From: Chloroflexota bacterium
Lineage (GTDB): Bacteria > Chloroflexota > Limnocylindria > Limnocylindrales > CSP1-4
NCBI GenBank assembly: GCA_017860675.1
Contig: JAGDMV010000004.1
Coordinates: forward strand, 1 to 22,959
Direction: 5' to 3'
DNA length: 22,959 nucleotides
The position numbers were made by a program, and so were the translations under genes. Positions 8,829-16,831 of this stretch are shown one piece after another. Position 1 is the first letter of the stretch. Each line of letters begins with the position of its first letter. The notes beneath the pieces are model-generated. The model was not told the DNA's origin. It made no database searches and was given only the letters and a program-made list of their open reading frames with translations.

Positions 8829-9794
8829 ATGTCGATCCCCGCCGGGCCGCCGTCCGCGCCCGCGGTGCCCGTGTCGGAGGCACCGGTTCGCCGCTGGCCG
8901 CCACCGGCCAAGGGCGACCTCCGCCGCGCGGCGGGGCGGCTGCGAGACCCGCGGCGCGTCGCCGCGATCGTGATCCTGGGCATCGTCTTCGGCCTGCTCA
9001 TCACCGGTGGGATCGCGCGCGGCGAGCTGGTCGGCGCCGACGCCCGAGCCTACTGGGCGGCGGTGCGCATCTGGCTGGCCGGCGGCGACCCGTTCAACCC
9101 GCCGGCCCCGTTCATGCCCTGGGTCTACGCGCCGTGGCTCCTGCCGCTCTTCGCGCCGTGGGCACTCCTGCCCTGGGAGGTGGCCTGGTTTGCCTGGCGC
9201 TGGGCCGGCATCCTGCTCTTCCTGTGGAGCGTCCACTGGGCCTACGTGCGTCGACCGCTCGCGACCGCGGTCCTGGTGGCGATCGTCGCCCTGCCGGTCG
9301 CGGCCAGCATCGACACCGGCAACATCAACCTGCTCCTGGTGCTGATGCTGTGGGCGGCGCAGTGGGCGCGGCCGCCCGCGGCGGGCCTGCTGTGGGCGCT
9401 CCCCACCGCAGTGAAGTGGGTGCCGGTCGTCTTTCTGCCGCTGCTGGCGCCGCGCGGCCGAGCCTGGGGCCTCGCCTTCCTCGGCGTCGGGGCCGTCCTC
9501 TCGCTGGTCACGCTGCCGGCGATGCTCATCCAGCTCGAGACGCTGGCGGCCTTCCCGCGCCCGCTGCGGATCGACTACCTGATCTTCCTCTGGGCGCTGG
9601 TCCCCTGGCTGTGGGTCCACCCGGACCCGGGTTCGCTCGTGCGCCCGTCAGCGTGGCGAGCGCGGCTGGCCGCGGCCGGGGCGACCGCGCGCAGATGGGA
9701 GGCGGTCATGCGCTCAGGTCCGCGGGCGGGCACGGCGCAGCTGCTGGCCGCCGCGGGCGGGCGTGCCAGGGCCTGGCTCGGCATCGGCGGCTGA
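8829..9794 (+). CDS. GT87-like (DUF2029) membrane glycosyltransferase
   Basis: 321 aa polytopic membrane protein. GT87 enzymes are GT-C fold transferases that use polyprenyl-phosphate mannose on the outer face of the membrane. After a Pro-rich cytoplasmic start, TM1 lies at about 44-60. The first external loop has GADARAYWAA with Asp71 in the position of the GT-C catalytic acid, then GGDPFNPPAPF and WVYAPWLLPLFAP. Later come DTGNINLLLVLML (162-174) and ALPTAVKWVPVVFLPLL (190-206), both typical of the family. Many GT87 members are about 400 aa, so this one may have lost terminal helices. The last 60 residues are basic, Ala-rich and not membrane-like. The ATG start is set by the leaderless -10 spacing. 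Confidence 0.82.
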   Translation: MSIPAGPPSAPAVPVSEAPVRRWPPPAKGDLRRAAGRLRDPRRVAAIVILGIVFGLLITGGIARGELVGADARAYWAAVRIWLAGGDPFNPPAPFMPWVYAPWLLPLFAPWALLPWEVAWFAWRWAGILLFLWSVHWAYVRRPLATAVLVAIVALPVAASIDTGNINLLLVLMLWAAQWARPPAAGLLWALPTAVKWVPVVFLPLLAPRGRAWGLAFLGVGAVLSLVTLPAMLIQLETLAAFPRPLRIDYLIFLWALVPWLWVHPDPGSLVRPSAWRARLAAAGATARRWEAVMRSGPRAGTAQLLAAAGGRARAWLGIGG

Positions 9795-9814
9795 GCGGCC
9801 GGGCCCGCCCCGGA

Positions 9815-10099
9815 TCAGCCCAGGCGACGGCGCACGTCGGCCTCCCAGCTGGGGAAGTAGCGACCGATGACCGGCAGGTCGAAGGTGCGCAGGATCGACT
9901 CCTTCGGCTCCCGCTCCAGCAGGAAGGCGAAGGCCGCCCTCACCAGCGCGTCGGGTCCGGCGGCACCCGGCGCAAGGCGCTCGAGGTCCTCGCGGCCGAC
10001 GCGGACGTCGTGGCGGGTCGACGAGCCTCCGTCCGCGACCGTGACGCGGCAGATCCAGCCACCGGCGTCGGCCTCGCAGCTGACATCGATCGTGGTCAT
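9815..10099 (-). CDS. Uncharacterised 94-aa protein, last gene of the lhr-nei unit
   Basis: No family recognised. The start is very well supported: GGAGG 6 nt before the ATG, which overlaps the nei stop by 4 nt (ATGA), so translation should be coupled. The N-terminal half looks like a beta-sheet module (CRVTVADGGSSTRHDVRV, 17-34) followed by GREDLERL, and the C-terminal half is helical with ALVRAAFAFLLEREPKESI and a final FPSWEADVRRRL. The N-terminal module closely resembles the 48-aa small ORF at 20226-20372. It is probably cytoplasmic, with two Cys. Its place behind lhr and nei hints at a link to DNA repair, but this could be simple co-transcription. Confidence 0.82.
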   Translation of the reverse strand: MTTIDVSCEADAGGWICRVTVADGGSSTRHDVRVGREDLERLAPGAAGPDALVRAAFAFLLEREPKESILRTFDLPVIGRYFPSWEADVRRRLG

Positions 10100-10902
10100 G
10101 TTCCACCTCCCTGGCAGCGCGGGCACCAGTACGTTATGCGAGGCAGCGCCCCGTGCCGCTGCGACGCCACCGGCGCGCGGCAGCGAGGGCACGGCCGGCC
10201 TTTCCGGCCGTAGACCCACAGGCGGCGGCCGGCGCGAGCCAGCTCGGGCGTGGTGGTGATGCGCGGGCCGTCGCCGCGGTTGGCACGCAGCAGCGTGCGC
10301 GCCCTCTCGACGAGCCGCACGAGCGTCGCGTCGTCGAGCGACTCGACCTGCGCGAACGGGTCGGCCGACTCGAGGAACAGTGCCTCGCTCTTGATCACGT
10401 TCCCGACCCCCGCCAGCGCTCGCTGATCGAGCAGCGCCTCGGCGATCGACAGGCCAGCCCGGGCCGGGTCGCGCAAACGGCGGACTGCCTCCGCCGGGTC
10501 GAAGTCCTCGGCCAGCAGGTCTGGACCGAGCCCGGCCAGAGGCGGGTGCAGGCCCTCGGCCCGGATCTCCAGCAGCTCGGCCACCGACGCGTCGAAGCAG
10601 ACCGCGACCGAGCCGTCCACCTCGAGCACGACGGAGGCACGCCCCGGTGGCCGCCGCCACGGGCGACCCGGCGGGTAGCGGTGCCAGGCACCGCGCATCC
10701 CAAGATGCGTCCGCAGCTGGAGCCCGTTCGAGAAACGGATCAGCAGGTTCTTGCCCTGCGAATCGACCGCGGCGACCTGCGCTCCCACGATCGCCTCGAG
10801 GCGCGGACCGGGGACGCGGCCTCTCGCCGCCATCACCCGCCGGCTGACGAGGTGCGGTCGCAGGCCGGCGGCGGTGCGGAAGAGGGTGTCGCCCTCGGGC
10901 AC
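10096..10902 (-). CDS. nei: Fpg/Nei-family DNA glycosylase (Nei2-like)
   Basis: 268 aa. Base-excision repair enzyme that removes oxidised bases and cuts the strand by beta/delta elimination. The start is a GTG whose product begins MPEGDTLFRT: after Met removal, Pro is the N-terminal nucleophile and Glu3 the conserved acid, which fixes this start. Lys51 in the QGKNLLIRF turn, THLGMRGAW and the helix-two-turn-helix region GVGNVIKSEALF are present. The C-terminal zinc finger is Cys238, Cys241, Cys260 and Cys263 with Arg255 in PRITYWCPRC. The PEGDT start and overall look favour endonuclease VIII/Nei2 over Fpg (MutM). It lies 13 nt after lhr, a pairing known from actinobacteria, and overlaps the next gene by 4 nt. 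Confidence 0.93.
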   Translation of the reverse strand: MPEGDTLFRTAAGLRPHLVSRRVMAARGRVPGPRLEAIVGAQVAAVDSQGKNLLIRFSNGLQLRTHLGMRGAWHRYPPGRPWRRPPGRASVVLEVDGSVAVCFDASVAELLEIRAEGLHPPLAGLGPDLLAEDFDPAEAVRRLRDPARAGLSIAEALLDQRALAGVGNVIKSEALFLESADPFAQVESLDDATLVRLVERARTLLRANRGDGPRITTTPELARAGRRLWVYGRKGRPCPRCRAPVASQRHGALPRITYWCPRCQGGGT

Positions 10903-10915
10903 GGCCGGCGCTCTC

Positions 10916-13900
10916 TCAGCGACCGGCGCGGAGCGCCATGCCGCGATAGCCGGGCACGAAGCCTGCCTCGGCGAGGCGCGATCGCCACGGCGTCCCGGGA
11001 GCGACCGGCCCCCCGTCCACGCGCGCGACCAGGATCTCGCGCGAGCGCCCGTCCGCAAGCAGGTCGCGCAGCGCGGCAAGGGCGAGCCGGGCGACGCCGG
11101 GATCGTCGGCCGCGGCGAACGTCGCCAGGCCGTGACCGCCCCGCTCGACGAAAAGGACGGGCTGGCCATCCACCAGGACAACGTGGGCGCCGGCCACCCG
11201 GGCGAAGGGCCGGCGGTCGGCCGGGTTGCGGCGCGGCCAGGCCAGGGCGGCCCCGTACGGCTGGGCGGGGTCGGCGGCTGCCAGCAGGTGGACCGCCGGC
11301 GCGGCCGGGTCCGGCTCCCTGGTCGAGCGAAGGCGGTCGACCGCCCCCGGGAGGGCGAACTGGGCCGCCCCAAGGCCGGCCACGAAGTAGCCGCGCCGGA
11401 TCCTGCCGGCCTCCTCCATGGCCCGCAGGACCGGGTAGACGCCGGCAAAGCCGCCCTCGACCCCCTCGGCGATCACCGCCTCCCGGACGAGGACGCCGTG
11501 CCGCTCGAGCAGGACCATGGCCGCGGCGTGCAGGCGGCCGGTCGCCGAAGCCGCGGCCGCGCCTGCCGGAGCCTCGACCAGGGACCAGCGGCCGGCCGCC
11601 TCCGGGGGTCCCAGGCTTGTCAGCCGCCCCGGGCGTGGCCGCCGGTCGCGCGACGGCCGCGCCCAGCGGAGGGCCCGCAGCGGGGCGAAGGTGTCGTTGG
11701 TGACCTCGCCGGCCCAGACCAGGTCCCAGAGCGCGTCGAGGACCTCGCGGTCGGGTCCGCCGCCGGCGGCCGCGTGGAGCTCGCGGTAGAAGCACGCACC
11801 CCGGCGCGCCAGATGGGCGCGGATCGCCTCGTGGCGCGGCCCTGACGAACGCGCCACGACGGCCAGCGACCCGGCCGGACCGCCGCCGGCCGCTCCGCCG
11901 CCGCCGGCCGGGCTGCTCCCTGTCGGGGTCGCCGCCAGCAGCGCCGCCCGCGACGGCCGGACGAGGGCGATCCTGCCGTCGTCGCGGCCGAGAGGCCCGC
12001 GTCCGACCCAGCTGACCTCGCCCAGCGCGCCGAGCTCGTCCAGCAGGCGCGGCTGGTAGCCGGGCACCCGGGCCGGCAGCACGTCGCGCTCCAGCACCGA
12101 GGCCGGGATCGCCAGCCCGGCCAGCTGGTCCACGACCTCGGCCAGCCGCTCGAGCGCCGCGTCACCGTAGAGCGGCGACGGCCGGTCGCCCGCCGGCGCC
12201 ACGCCCTGCCAGGCGGGGAGGAAGCGGGCCAGGGCGGCCGGCTCCACAGGCTCGACCTCGTGTCGCAGCCGCGCCAGCGAACGCCGCCGGAGCAGGCGCA
12301 GGACCTCCGGGTCGCACCACTCGCGCTCCGACCCGCCGGGCCGGAACTCGCCCCGCAGGAGCATGCCCGCGCCGACCATGCGGGCCAGCGCGTCCTCCAC
12401 GATCCCGAGCGGCAGTGCCCAGCGAGCGGCCGGCTCGCCCGCGAGGAACGGGCCGTGCGTCCGGGCCCAGCGGGCGATGAGGCCGCCGAGCGCGTCGTGC
12501 GTCTCGCCGAGGAACGCGGCCGGCACGCCCGGCGGGGGCTGGACGCCGGTCGCGTCCCGGTAGCGGGCAGTGTCCTCGATGGCGATCCAGCGGGGCGCTC
12601 CGGCCACGCGGACCGCCACTGCCCGGCGGCCCGCGGCAAGCGTCTCCAGCCACTCGCGGGCGGCCGGCAGCCCGCCGCGCGTCCGGGCCGCGACCTCCTC
12701 CTCGGACAGGTCGCCGAGGTGCCGCATCAGGTCGTGGACCTGGTCGACCGAGCCGGCCCGGCGATCGTCGGAGAGGGCCTGCAGCGAGAGCTCGGTCGCC
12801 TCGAGCGCCTCGGGATCGAGCAGCTCGCGGAGCTCCTCCTGCCCGAGCAGCTCGCGCAGCAGGTCGCGATCGAGAGCCAGCGCCTGGGCTCTCTGCTCGG
12901 CCAGCGGCGCATCACCTTCGTACATGTAGGTGGCGATGTAGTCGAACAGGAGCGACGAGGCGAAGGGGCTGGAGCGGACCGTCTCCACCCGGTGAACGGC
13001 CACGTCCCGCCGCTCGACGGCGGCCAGGACGTCGCGCAGGGCCGGCAGGTCGAAGACGTCGGCCAGGCATTCGCGGTATGTCTCCACGAGGATCGGGAAC
13101 GAGGCATAACGGGCGGCGACGGCCAGCAGGTCGGCCGCCCGCCGGCGCTGCAGCCACAGCGGCGTCCTCGTGCCCGGGCGGCGGCGCGGCAGGAGCAGGG
13201 CCCGGGCGGCGTTCTCGCGGAAGCGGGAGGTGAACAACGCCGAGCCGCCGAGCGCGGCTACCACGAGGTCCTCGATCTCATCGGCCGACGGGAAGAGCAG
13301 CTCCTCGACCCCGTCCAGCTCGGCCTCGGGCAGCCGGAGCGCGATCCCGTCGTCGGACCAGATGCCGACGACGCCCTCCCCGAAGCGGTCGCGCAGACGA
13401 CCCTCGACCGCCAGCGACCAGGGGGCGTGGACACGGCCGCCGAACGGGGTCAGGAGCACGAGGCGCCAGTCGCCCAGCTCATCGCGGAAGCGCTCGACGA
13501 CGATCCGCCGGTCAGTCGGGAGCGCGCCGGACGAGGCAACCTCGTCCTCGAGGTAGGCGACCAGGTTCTCGGCCGCCCGCTCGTCGAGGGCGTTGCGCTC
13601 CCGCAGGCGAGCCACCGCGGCCGCTCGCCCCCGTGCGCCGCGGGCCAGGTCGGCCTCGATCTCGCGGGTGAAGGCGCCCATCGCCCGGCCCACCTCGATC
13701 GGACGCCCCAGCGCGTCGGCCTTCCAGAAGGGGAGCTTGCCGGGCTCGCCGGGGGCCGGCGAGACCACCACCCGCTGGGGCCCGATCTCCTCGATCCGCC
13801 AGGCCGAGGCCCCGAGGACGATCACCTCGCCGGCCCGGCTCTCGTAGACCATCTCCTCGTCGAGCTCGCCCACGCGTCGCCCGGGGGTACCCGCCTCGCC

Positions 13901-15607
13901 GACGGTGAACACGCCGTACAGGCCACGATCCGGGATCGTCCCGCCGGACGTCACCGCCACCACCCGGGCGTCGCGCCGGCCCTCGACCGTGTCGGTCAGC
14001 CGGTCCCAGGCCAGGCGCGGCCGCAGCTCGGCGAACTCGTCCGAAGGGTAGGCGCCGGCCAGCATCGCCAGCACGCCCTCGAGCGCCTCGCGGGTGAGGC
14101 TCTCGAAGGGAGCCGCCCGGGTCACGAGGGCGTGGAGATCCCCGACCGTCCAGCGGTCCATGACGCTCATCGCCACCAGCTGCTGGGCGAGCACGTCGAG
14201 CGGGTTGCGCGGGATCGTCGTCGTCTCGATCGCGCCGGCGCGCATCCGCTCGACCACGACCGCGCACTCGAGGAGATCGCCGCGGTACTTGGGGAAGATC
14301 ACTCCCCGGCTGACCTCGTCCACCCGGTGGCCGGACCGGCCGATGCGCTGCAGGCCGCGGGCCACGCTGGTCGGGCTCTCGACCTGGACGACGAGGTCGA
14401 CCGCGCCCATGTCGATCCCCAGCTCGAGCGACGAGGTCGCCACGAGCGCCGGCAGCCGCCCCGCCTTCAGCGCCTCCTCGATCTCGACTCGCTGCTCGCG
14501 GGCGATCGAGCCGTGGTGGGCCCGGACGAGATCCTCGCCGGCCAGCTCGTTCAGGCGCTGGGCCAGGCGCTCGGCCAGGCGCCGGCTGTTGCAGAACACG
14601 ATCGTGGAGTGATGCGCGCGGATCAGCTCCAGGATCCGGGGGTGGATCGCCGGCCAGATCGAGAGACGACCGTCGGGCCCGGCGGCTGGTCCACCCGGCT
14701 GCTCGTCGAGCGGCAACGGCTCGCCGAGACGGCCCATGTCCTCGACCGGGACCACGACCGCCAGGTCGAGTTCTTTGCGGGCGCCGGCGTCGACGACCGT
14801 GACCGCCCGCCCCTCTCCGACGCCGCCGAGGAACCGCGCGATCGTCTCCAGCGGACGCTGCGTCGCCGACAGGCCGATCCGCTGGAGCGGCGCCGCCCCG
14901 GCGGGCCGGAGCGCCTCCAGCCGCTCGAGCGACAAGGCGAGGTGGGCGCCGCGCTTGGTCCCGGCGACGGCGTGGACCTCGTCGACGATGATCGCCTCCA
15001 CCTGCCGAAGGATGTCTCGCGCTCCACTCGTCAGGAGGAGGTAGAGGGACTCCGGCGTCGTGATCAGGATGTCGGGCGGATGCTTCGCGAGGGCGCGGCG
15101 ATCCTCCGAGGGTGTGTCGCCGGTGCGCGAGGCCACGGTCACGTGCCGGACCGGCGTTCCCAGCCGGCGGGCGGCAAGGGTGATCCCGGTCAGCGGCGCC
15201 CGCAGGTTGCGCTCGACGTCGTAGGTGAGCGCCTTGAGCGGGCTCACGTATAGCAGCCGCACGCCCGGCGGCACCTGCTGCGGTCCGCGTGCGGGCGGTC
15301 CATCCCGCCGGTCGCCGTCGGGCGCCGCCGTGCCTGGACGATCGCCGAGCTCCGGCCCACGCAACAGGCGGTCGAGACCCCAGAGGAACGCCGCCAGCGT
15401 CTTGCCGCTGCCGGTCGGGGCGTGGACAAGGACGTTGCCGCCGGCCGCGATCGCCGCCCAGCCCCCGACCTGGGCCGGCGTCGGCGCGGCAAAGGCGTCG
15501 CGGAACCAGGCGGCGACCGGCGGTGCGAAGCGGTCGAGCGCGTCGACCGGCGGGACGTCGGCCGGGCCACCTGGCGACGGGGCGGGATCGGCGGGTCGGC
15601 GGGCCAC
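10916..15607 (-). CDS. lhr: Lhr, large ATP-dependent helicase
   Basis: 1563 aa, full length for the Lhr family (about 1500-1540 aa). Superfamily 2 DNA helicase/translocase that moves 3' to 5' on single-stranded DNA and is linked to DNA repair. Q-motif Gln near 46, Walker A APTGSGKT (63-70), VSPLKAL (121-127), TTPESL (183-188), DEVH box (209-212), SAT (247-249), FCNSRRLAERLA (338-349), SSLELGIDMG (392-401) and the motif VI arginines QRIGRSGHR (420-428) are all intact. A winged-helix region and the long Lhr-specific C-terminal part follow without a break. Between motifs I and Ia is a Gly/Pro/Asp-rich insert (about 84-112) and another at about 303-312. The GTG start is supported by TATCCT 9 nt upstream and the lack of any Shine-Dalgarno. 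It heads the lhr-nei-94aa unit. Confidence 0.96.
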   Translation of the reverse strand: MARRPADPAPSPGGPADVPPVDALDRFAPPVAAWFRDAFAAPTPAQVGGWAAIAAGGNVLVHAPTGSGKTLAAFLWGLDRLLRGPELGDRPGTAAPDGDRRDGPPARGPQQVPPGVRLLYVSPLKALTYDVERNLRAPLTGITLAARRLGTPVRHVTVASRTGDTPSEDRRALAKHPPDILITTPESLYLLLTSGARDILRQVEAIIVDEVHAVAGTKRGAHLALSLERLEALRPAGAAPLQRIGLSATQRPLETIARFLGGVGEGRAVTVVDAGARKELDLAVVVPVEDMGRLGEPLPLDEQPGGPAAGPDGRLSIWPAIHPRILELIRAHHSTIVFCNSRRLAERLAQRLNELAGEDLVRAHHGSIAREQRVEIEEALKAGRLPALVATSSLELGIDMGAVDLVVQVESPTSVARGLQRIGRSGHRVDEVSRGVIFPKYRGDLLECAVVVERMRAGAIETTTIPRNPLDVLAQQLVAMSVMDRWTVGDLHALVTRAAPFESLTREALEGVLAMLAGAYPSDEFAELRPRLAWDRLTDTVEGRRDARVVAVTSGGTIPDRGLYGVFTVGEAGTPGRRVGELDEEMVYESRAGEVIVLGASAWRIEEIGPQRVVVSPAPGEPGKLPFWKADALGRPIEVGRAMGAFTREIEADLARGARGRAAAVARLRERNALDERAAENLVAYLEDEVASSGALPTDRRIVVERFRDELGDWRLVLLTPFGGRVHAPWSLAVEGRLRDRFGEGVVGIWSDDGIALRLPEAELDGVEELLFPSADEIEDLVVAALGGSALFTSRFRENAARALLLPRRRPGTRTPLWLQRRRAADLLAVAARYASFPILVETYRECLADVFDLPALRDVLAAVERRDVAVHRVETVRSSPFASSLLFDYIATYMYEGDAPLAEQRAQALALDRDLLRELLGQEELRELLDPEALEATELSLQALSDDRRAGSVDQVHDLMRHLGDLSEEEVAARTRGGLPAAREWLETLAAGRRAVAVRVAGAPRWIAIEDTARYRDATGVQPPPGVPAAFLGETHDALGGLIARWARTHGPFLAGEPAARWALPLGIVEDALARMVGAGMLLRGEFRPGGSEREWCDPEVLRLLRRRSLARLRHEVEPVEPAALARFLPAWQGVAPAGDRPSPLYGDAALERLAEVVDQLAGLAIPASVLERDVLPARVPGYQPRLLDELGALGEVSWVGRGPLGRDDGRIALVRPSRAALLAATPTGSSPAGGGGAAGGGPAGSLAVVARSSGPRHEAIRAHLARRGACFYRELHAAAGGGPDREVLDALWDLVWAGEVTNDTFAPLRALRWARPSRDRRPRPGRLTSLGPPEAAGRWSLVEAPAGAAAASATGRLHAAAMVLLERHGVLVREAVIAEGVEGGFAGVYPVLRAMEEAGRIRRGYFVAGLGAAQFALPGAVDRLRSTREPDPAAPAVHLLAAADPAQPYGAALAWPRRNPADRRPFARVAGAHVVLVDGQPVLFVERGGHGLATFAAADDPGVARLALAALRDLLADGRSREILVARVDGGPVAPGTPWRSRLAEAGFVPGYRGMALRAGR

Positions 15608-15616
15608 GGTCCCCGG

Positions 15617-15622
15617 AGGATA
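15617..15622 (-). promoter_or_regulatory. -10 element of near-leaderless lhr gene
   Basis: TATCCT on the minus strand ending 9 nt before the GTG at 15607, which predicts a leader of 0-3 nt. It gives the lhr-nei unit its own promoter downstream of the clpP-like gene. Confidence 0.55.
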
Positions 15623-15720
15623 CCACCCGAAGGGCTATTTCGACCGGGCGTTCGGTTTGCTGGCGTCAGGTCGGCGCCGCGACCTGCGCGGCGTGGCTCT
15701 GGCTCCGGACCACGGCCCCG

Positions 15721-16404
15721 TCAGCCGGGATCGCCCCCTGTGCTTCCCGCGTGCCCGGCCGCCGGGCCGGCCGATCCCCCTGGGCCCCTGATCGGGACTT
15801 CCTGGAAGATCGGCTCGAGGATCTCGTCGACCAGCCCCAGCTCCAGGCACTCGTCGGGGCCCAGGAAGCGGTCACGGCCGGACCAGATGAAGCGGCGCCA
15901 CCAGGCTGCGTCGCGGTGGCCGGTCCGCGTCGCGAACAGGTTCGCCACCGTTGCCTGGTAGTGCTCGGACAGACGCGAGTAATCCTTGAAGATCCGCTCG
16001 TCCTCGCCGGACAGGATCCACTGCGGCGAGTGGAGCATCAGCGTCCCGAACCGGCCCATCGAGCGGTGGTCGCCGGCCTGGCTGACGATCGCGCCCATCG
16101 AGTAGGCGTAGCCGAGCACCACCGTGTCGATGCGCACGCCGAACTGGCGGCGCATCCGGTTGATGACCTCCATCATCGCCAGCCCGTCGCCGACGGAACC
16201 GCCGCCCGAGTTGATGTAGACGGTGATCGGCTGGTCGCGTCGGTCGCGCCGGGGCACGCTCATCAGGAGCATCGTCTTGGCGAAGTCCTCCGCGTGCGAC
16301 GGGTCGATGTCCGTCACGAAGTACACGCCCGTCGCGTCGAGCGCGATCCGGCGCATCTGCGCCTCGGCCAGGATTGCGCCGAGGTCCGGCACCCGCACGG
16401 CCAC
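15721..16404 (-). CDS. ClpP-like serine protease
   Basis: 227 aa. ClpP-fold peptidases are cytoplasmic barrel proteases that usually work with an AAA+ unfoldase; none is encoded here. The oxyanion region is INSGGGSVGDGLAMMEV (64-80), the nucleophile is Ser102 in GYAYSMGAIV, the catalytic His is His125 in LMLHSPQ, and Asp193 in GLVDEIL completes the triad. It departs from canonical ClpP: SGGG instead of SPGG, YSMG instead of AASMG, a distinct segment GHRDAAWWRRFIWSGRD before the final motif, and a Gly/Ala/Pro tail from about 205. It is therefore probably a divergent ClpP paralogue and not the housekeeping subunit. The GTG start has a perfect AAGGAGG 6 nt upstream. A TACCCT at 16466-16471 may be its -10. 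It lies 113 nt before lhr on the same strand. Confidence 0.85.
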   Translation of the reverse strand: MAVRVPDLGAILAEAQMRRIALDATGVYFVTDIDPSHAEDFAKTMLLMSVPRRDRRDQPITVYINSGGGSVGDGLAMMEVINRMRRQFGVRIDTVVLGYAYSMGAIVSQAGDHRSMGRFGTLMLHSPQWILSGEDERIFKDYSRLSEHYQATVANLFATRTGHRDAAWWRRFIWSGRDRFLGPDECLELGLVDEILEPIFQEVPIRGPGGSAGPAAGHAGSTGGDPG

Positions 16405-16465
16405 GTCCGACCTCCTTCCGTGCCGGCTCGCGGGCGCGCACCGCAGCTGCGACCGACACACGTCG

Positions 16466-16471
16466 AGGGTA
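16466..16471 (-). promoter_or_regulatory. Possible -10 element for the clpP-like gene
   Basis: TACCCT on the minus strand, predicting a leader of about 55 nt that contains the AAGGAGG site. No -35 was recognised, so this is tentative. Confidence 0.3.
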
Positions 16472-16573
16472 CCGCGGGCGAGCAGCGCGCGGGATCCCGG
16501 TGCGCGGACCTCCCCTGCCCCGCCGCACGCTGCGCCGTCGGCCGCGCTCCACGCCCGCCGGAGCGCGAGCGAG

Positions 16574-16579
16574 TACGAT
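16574..16579 (+). promoter_or_regulatory. -10 element of leaderless tatA-like gene
   Basis: TACGAT ending 6 nt before the ATG at 16586. No Shine-Dalgarno is present in the space between. Confidence 0.5.
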
Positions 16580-16585
16580 GCGCCC

Positions 16586-16765
16586 ATGATCTTCGGCACG
16601 GACGTCCTGGTCGTCCTGATCATCGTCCTGGTCATCGTCCTCATCTGGCGTGGCCCGAAGACCCTGCCCGCCCTCGGGGCGATGTTCGGGCGCGGGGTGA
16701 AGAGCGTGCGGGACGAGGTCGAGGGCAAGCTCGACGACGACGAGCAGAAGCCCGGCGGCGCCTGA
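16586..16765 (+). CDS. tatA: TatA/TatE-like twin-arginine translocase component
   Basis: 59 aa, the usual size of the short TatA/E form. One N-terminal hydrophobic helix (about 5-22) runs into RGPKTLPALGAMFGRGV (23-39), which matches the TatA hinge and amphipathic-helix pattern FGPKKLPELG, and ends in an acidic tail with EVEGKLDDDEQ. TatA assembles in the cytoplasmic membrane to carry folded proteins with twin-arginine signals. No tatB or tatC is adjacent. Two neighbouring genes on, the DoxX-Rieske protein has an internal twin-arginine motif and is a plausible client. The stop codon is inside a 13-bp tandem duplication. Confidence 0.82.
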   Translation: MIFGTDVLVVLIIVLVIVLIWRGPKTLPALGAMFGRGVKSVRDEVEGKLDDDEQKPGGA

Positions 16766-16785
16766 GCCCGGCGCCTGAGCCCGGC
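16760..16785. repeat. 13-bp perfect tandem duplication at the tatA stop
   Basis: GCCTGAGCCCGGC occurs twice head to tail (16760-16772 and 16773-16785). The first copy contains the tatA TGA stop. It lies in the 66-nt gap between two converging genes and is probably a replication-slippage product. Confidence 0.8.
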
Positions 16786-16831
16786 GCAGGCGCAGCAGAC
16801 GACCCACACGCCGCGCGGCTGCTCGGTGCGA

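Noticed and set aside
12260..15253. Plus-strand open frame of almost 1000 codons opposite lhr
   Set aside because: It is antisense to the well-conserved helicase and made of low-complexity Arg/Gly/Ala/Asp sequence. Long antisense frames are expected in very GC-rich coding DNA.
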